From Polytrichum commune (lineage: Eukaryota; Streptophyta; Polytrichopsida; Polytrichales; Polytrichaceae), in contig OX485803.1 of assembly GCA_950295325.1 (NCBI GenBank), positions 26,846,001 through 26,910,000 of the forward strand: a stretch of DNA of 64,000 nucleotides. Direction: 5' to 3'. This document shows positions 59,701 to 64,000 of the stretch, piece after piece. Positions within the stretch are counted from its first letter, which is position 1. Each line of letters starts with the position of its first letter. The translations under genes and the position numbers were made by a program. Under the pieces are notes generated by a model that was given only the letters and a program-made list of their open reading frames with translations, was not told the origin of the DNA and did not search any database.

Positions 59701-60747
59701 TGAAATGGCTATTATAAATTTTGAAGTAAAGGTAGATGTCAAAAATGGGGCCCTAAGGCTTAGAGAAAATTTGACAATAGATGTGCTACTTTTATCCCAA
59801 TTTAAGTTTTCATCTATGTTTTTCAAATGGTAATAGTCCCCAATGTCTACCATGTCCATTTGTGTTAGGATTTGCATTTAGATTCTAAGTTTTAACAAAT
59901 TGGAGGCTCTTGGAGCGTTTGTTGACTCCCTTGAGTTTTGCTCTCCAAATTGTGGCTAAGTGATTATGCTCTTGTCTTTTGTTTGTTTGATGCACTCATT
60001 AATTACATCTCTATAAGCAAAAAATGTTCATTGACTTTCTCATTGGAAATTGAAAGTGGATTGTTTATTTAATGAAGACCTATTTATTTCAGGATCCATA
60101 TCTTATATATGTAGGGGAGGCATTTATCACATAATATTTATCACACAATATGTTTTGTCATATCATAATTAGATACAATACAATGCACCAATTTCACTTT
60201 ATATTTTAATAAAATGAAACCCCTTTATTATAAATGCACAAGTAGGTCCAAACCTTGATTAGTGGTTTGCACTCTGCATAGTATTTAGAACCCCGAGTTG
60301 TGGCTATCTATGGTTATTTTTGACACCCATAGATTTGTGTTTATTTCATCTCAAGCAGGACTTCAAGATTAATTTTTGGTCTTTGATGCTAATTTTGGGG
60401 TCAAACAATCTTTAAAAAGCATAGGTTGTAACATATTTGATTGTGATTTCACATTAAGTAATGTTAGTGGGGGCCCGACTCAAAGAGGTGGGTGTCTAGC
60501 TCTAGCCCCCATGGAAGACTTGGGGTTCATGAAATTTATGTAAACTCATCCATCATGATGAAGGGGCCCTAGTTTAAAAAATCCCCTACAAGGTTGAGGG
60601 CTGTAATTTTTATCTAGAGTTCACTAGACTAATTCATGATCTCTAATGTTGTTTCCGGACATCAACTAAAGCAAAAATAGTCATTGAAATAGTTTTATGT
60701 CATTGTGGTAATGTTTCTAACGACACTTCTTATGAACAAATTTACAA
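56732..60747. other. Intergenic, AT-rich
   Basis: No supported gene. It contains the inverted partner of the 34-kb repeat (57060-57154) and a run of 19 C followed by 9 A at 57493-57520. Confidence 0.45.
57060..57154. repeat. Inverted partner of the repeat at 33988-34085
   Basis: GGCAGAGTTGCACTGGTGAG and flanks match the reverse complement of 33988-34085. Confidence 0.65.
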
Positions 60748-61018
60748 GTATTGTCATGGATGATAGAAATTTGGATGTAATTCATGCCAATTATTGAAAC
60801 AAAATTTGATATGTTTTCCATCCTAACAATTTTGTAATGAAATGTTCTCATGGATGATTGAAATTTAGATGGAAAATCACTTTATAAGTGACAGTAATTG
60901 CAACAATGTAAATACATACTGTCCAATTTTTCTTACAAGAAATGACAAATCATGTTAGGTTTACATTTAGTGTTGGTGACACTACAGGGGCGGTGTGCAA
61001 TTAGTATCAAGTAAAACT
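60748..61018. repeat. Dispersed AT-rich repeat, copy B
   Basis: Same order of blocks as 8-257: GATGATTGAAATTTAGATGG, AATCACTT.ATAAGTGACA, AATTGCAAC, GGTGACACTACA. Diverged. Confidence 0.6.
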
Positions 61019-61055
61019 AAATACTAATTGCACAATGCCCCTGTAGTATCACCAA
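60973..61055. repeat. Strong hairpin, 35-bp arms
   Basis: Left arm 60973-61007 and right arm 61021-61055 are inverted copies with three mismatches (core ACTACAGGGGC and GTGCAATTAGTAT) around a 13-base loop. It may be the end of a fold-back element. Confidence 0.75.
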
Positions 61056-61261
61056 TACATAATAGAGGATACTATTTAATTGTCATGTTCAGAGGGAAGA
61101 TGCGAATGTATAATTATATAGCTGGGTTCCTTGATATTGACTCATCTTGTGCAGGTACATACATATATATAGATGCAGCTGTGCCAGTACTCCATGAGTG
61201 TAGATTCGCCTTGAATCTTGGGTTGCCTGTATCCGGGATTCCTGATCAAGTAGACATAGGC

Positions 61262-61376
61262 TTAGTTTCCATGTAGGCCACTCGCCCACCAGATTCTAGG
61301 GGAAATGTAGATGCCATTGAGTGAGATCTACATTTTCACTAGTGTATCGTGGGTGAGCGGTCTACGTGGAAACTAA
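61262..61376. mobile_element. 115-bp Stowaway-like MITE
   Basis: Inverted arms of about 50 bases start TTAGTTTCC.TGTAG and contain CACTCGCCCAC / CGCTCACCCAC and AAATGTAGAT. TA flanks the GTTTCC ends on both sides, as for Tc1/mariner-derived MITEs. Confidence 0.6.
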
Positions 61377-64000
61377 CCCTTACCGATCACTTTTTCAAAC
61401 CTATCACTACATTGTTTATGGTATTTAGAGCCACATGCGTAATAGTGTCATTTACCTTATTTTGAGATGTATGCTAGGTTATACTAATAATTAACAACTT
61501 GACTCACAAGTGTCGTCTCATAATACTTGATGTTCAAGTGCGTTTACTGATATCTCGACATGAGTATGCTCAATAATGTTATGAGGTGAATGCATACAAA
61601 TGGCACTTGCCATTAGAGAATTTTTTCCTCTTGCATACTAAAATGTAAAATATGACACTTGCCAATACTACACTGAAAAATATCTTCCTCTTGCATACTA
61701 AAACGCAAGACTATAACCTAAAATATCCAATATGCTACTGTAAAGATATTTTCTTCACTTAAAGAAATAACTTATGTTGATGAATACAATCATATTGGCA
61801 ATTTGCATGTATGACACTTTGAGTCCTCTAGGCATCTAGTGCACGCCCTTTGTAAATAATGTACGTGACACTAAATACCAAGAAGGGTGTATTGAGATAC
61901 TGTTTGTCCCGCTTTGGTGTTGCAATGAGTGCAGGAACTCAGGGACCTTGTGGCGGCCAGCTTGGGCAATGGAATCCCCATGGGATCAAGGTTGATATAT
62001 CCTAGAATAGGGTCGCTTCTGCTTTAGTGATAGAATATACTTGTTGTAGTCGGTCTCGCTGGAATATGTATGATGTGTGATGTACATTATATATCAGAAC
62101 GTTGATTACATGTTGTCATCTTCACTGGACACTAATGGGTATAGAGAATCTTATTGTCCACTCTTTAGACAGTCTGTGAGACTGTATAGACCTTGCCTTA
62201 TTGCACGTTTGAACATCTTAAACGAGGTACTCCCGTCATAACAAGCAGTTGCTTGGTGAAGGGAGAAGAAAGGGTGGTGACTAGGTGCAGTTATTGGAAA
62301 CTACTCTAGCTGCCTGCATCCAAGTAAGTGTCAGTTTTATGTATGTATTATGTATACCATACAAATTTTCCTCATTCTCAGTTCACTGCACATTTCCAAT
62401 TACATTCCGAGTTTCCTTTCAATTTCAGAGACGTGATGATAGTCAAATGTGGTGAAGCTGGAGTGCCATGAAGAGGTTTGTAGAGGTGCCTAGTACTTTG
62501 TTTTGCTAGCAGGCAGGTCTTCTTGGTGGTTGAGTGAAGCCGAATGTAATTATATCTATGGTGAGCATGCATGGATTAGCTTGACTCGATTCTGGCCTCA
62601 CAAATAGAATTCCTTGGCACAATTAATGCGGTGTCAGGCAAATGATGAGCGAAGTGAATATGTGCAAAGTTGCAGCTGGCAAGACAACATCGCTAACATC
62701 AAAAAACAGCTACTGCAAATATTAGCCCACCGAATCCACATCATGGAAAAGGGCTCGGGAGATCGAAAATCTGTTCGTCATGGCCGTCCATCGTCTTGTT
62801 ACAAGCACTATACTCAGGCATGCCGGGCTCTCTCACCATCTCTCAATTGAAGATCTGTGGTAATTGAGTGCTTGGGTGTTTTCATTATCACTGTAAAGTT
62901 CTCCATTCTTTCTCCTCTCTCTGCTGACTTGCATGCTTCTGAAATTGCAACAGAATCATGTAAGAAAATTCGGCGTTCCACTATATGGCCCATGAACTAA
63001 GTAAGGTAGACATAATACAAATGACAAGTTGCAGGCCTCAAGGAGTCATATATAATAGTGCCACCCCTCTAGAGATGATTTTGTGCTAATACTTGAAGTC
63101 TTGAAATCATACACATGCATGTAGGTTATAAGGCTCTGATCCCTCAGCGGGCAGTATGTTCTTGTCCTCAAGTTTTGCAGATTTAGATTTCAAAGGTTAT
63201 ATAATCAAGCTCATTGTAGTTTCGTTCACAAGCCACTACTGAGATTAGGGGAGTTTTCAACACCAATGGGCCTTAAATCAACACAAGTGTTGATATAACA
63301 AATATGTTGATATAAATATTTTAATCAACACCACTATTTGGACGTTAGTGGCCACCTAGCCTATTCCTAGCTCTCAGGGGCGCCCTAACTATTTGGATTG
63401 TAGTGGTCACTTTATCTATTCAAACCTTCAGTGAATGTCTTACTTTGGATTGTAAGGTACTTAGGCCTTAAGTAACACCTTCCTTTTGATGACACCTATT
63501 TTTAATCCTTACACCCGTCAACAAGTGAGTGCAACGGTGTCATCAAGTAAGTCATTGTTAAATGCGATTAATCATATGTGGTATTAAGTAAAAAATAACT
63601 TCACTTTGATCATTCATAATAGCTGTGTAAGAAGGATGCAAGAACCCTTTTAGAAGCGGACCAACTTTGGCCAATCACAATGCCTAATCGGGGTTTTATC
63701 CGCTCAACAAGGTGGTTTAAGAAGTGATCCACAAAAGGTGGATAACACCTTCATTTAATAGAAGATCTTCACATGCAACAAGGCTCATTTTATAATGATT
63801 CTCACTTTGCAATCCAATATCAATGGATTCCCCCTAGTGGAGAGTTCAAGGCTCTTTCCTCAACACGAGTTTGCGAAATTATGTAAGTTGCATATAATTT
63901 TTTTTTTTGAATTTAAAAAAAAAATATATAGATTTTCTAATCTTTGAAAAAAAAAGGAAAAATTTCTAAGCTACTTAACCTCCTTGAAATAGAAAAAGTT
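61377..64000. other. Intergenic, nothing recognised
   Basis: AT-rich DNA with only short ORFs, none supported. No RNA genes seen. Confidence 0.45.

Noticed and set aside
1-64000. CRISPR arrays, rRNA, tRNA genes, bacterial operons
   Set aside because: No regular short repeats with unique spacers, no rRNA or tRNA sequence and no bacterial gene organisation were seen; the repeats present are transposon-derived.

Overview
The window reads as nuclear DNA of a land plant. The evidence is one spliced plastid-type BASS transporter gene with phase-consistent GT-AG introns, a captured fragment of a plastid chaperonin-60 gene, plant-type Ty3/gypsy LTR retrotransposons primed by initiator tRNA-Met, and MULE, Tigger/pogo-like, hAT-like and Harbinger-like DNA transposons. 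I cannot name the lineage from sequence alone. Most of the 64 kb is transposable-element DNA, much of it nested; host genes are few.

Layout. 0-4.7 kb: AT-rich intergenic DNA with a 1.1-kb internally deleted Tigger/pogo relic (TA target duplication) and a fold-back element. 4.7-9.7 kb: an old gypsy relic carrying two nested solo LTRs of its own family, one in each orientation. 10.0-10.6 kb: a Harbinger/Tourist-like MITE. 10.98-22.41 kb: the centrepiece, an 11,423-bp Mutator-like element (MULE) with 460-bp terminal inverted repeats (about 99% identical) and a perfect 9-bp target-site duplication. It carries a damaged MULE transposase with a SWIM zinc finger, a small 123-codon ORF behind a TATA box, a convergent intact three-exon gene for a 978-residue protein I do not recognise, and two captured exons of a plastid CPN60 gene.

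22.4-29.8 kb: the MULE sits just upstream of a BASS-family sodium/metabolite cotransporter gene whose six 3' exons are resolved base by base; its 5' exons are uncertain. 29.8-39.9 kb: mostly unannotated DNA with a MITE, a gypsy LTR interrupted by a 660-bp hAT-like element inserted into a palindrome, and reversed LTR fragments. 39.93-46.81 kb: a young 6,882-bp gypsy chromovirus with two 996-bp LTRs that look identical, 5-bp target duplication and PBS, but coding regions full of stops, so it was probably moved in trans. It lies next to the 3' end of a reversed gypsy element. 48.5-51.0 kb: a nearly complete Tigger/pogo-like transposase with two in-frame stops. 51.2-53.2 kb: a reversed gypsy pol relic. 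54.8-56.7 kb: an unrecognised spliced gene. 56.7-64 kb: AT-rich intergenic DNA with small inverted-repeat elements.

How the parts relate: the MULE repeats the convergent two-gene plan of maize MuDR but with an unrelated-looking second gene, and it has acquired host coding sequence. Its transposase reading frame is broken while the second gene is intact, and it lies beside a host transporter gene that it may affect. All family assignments come from motifs read by eye; no database search was run.
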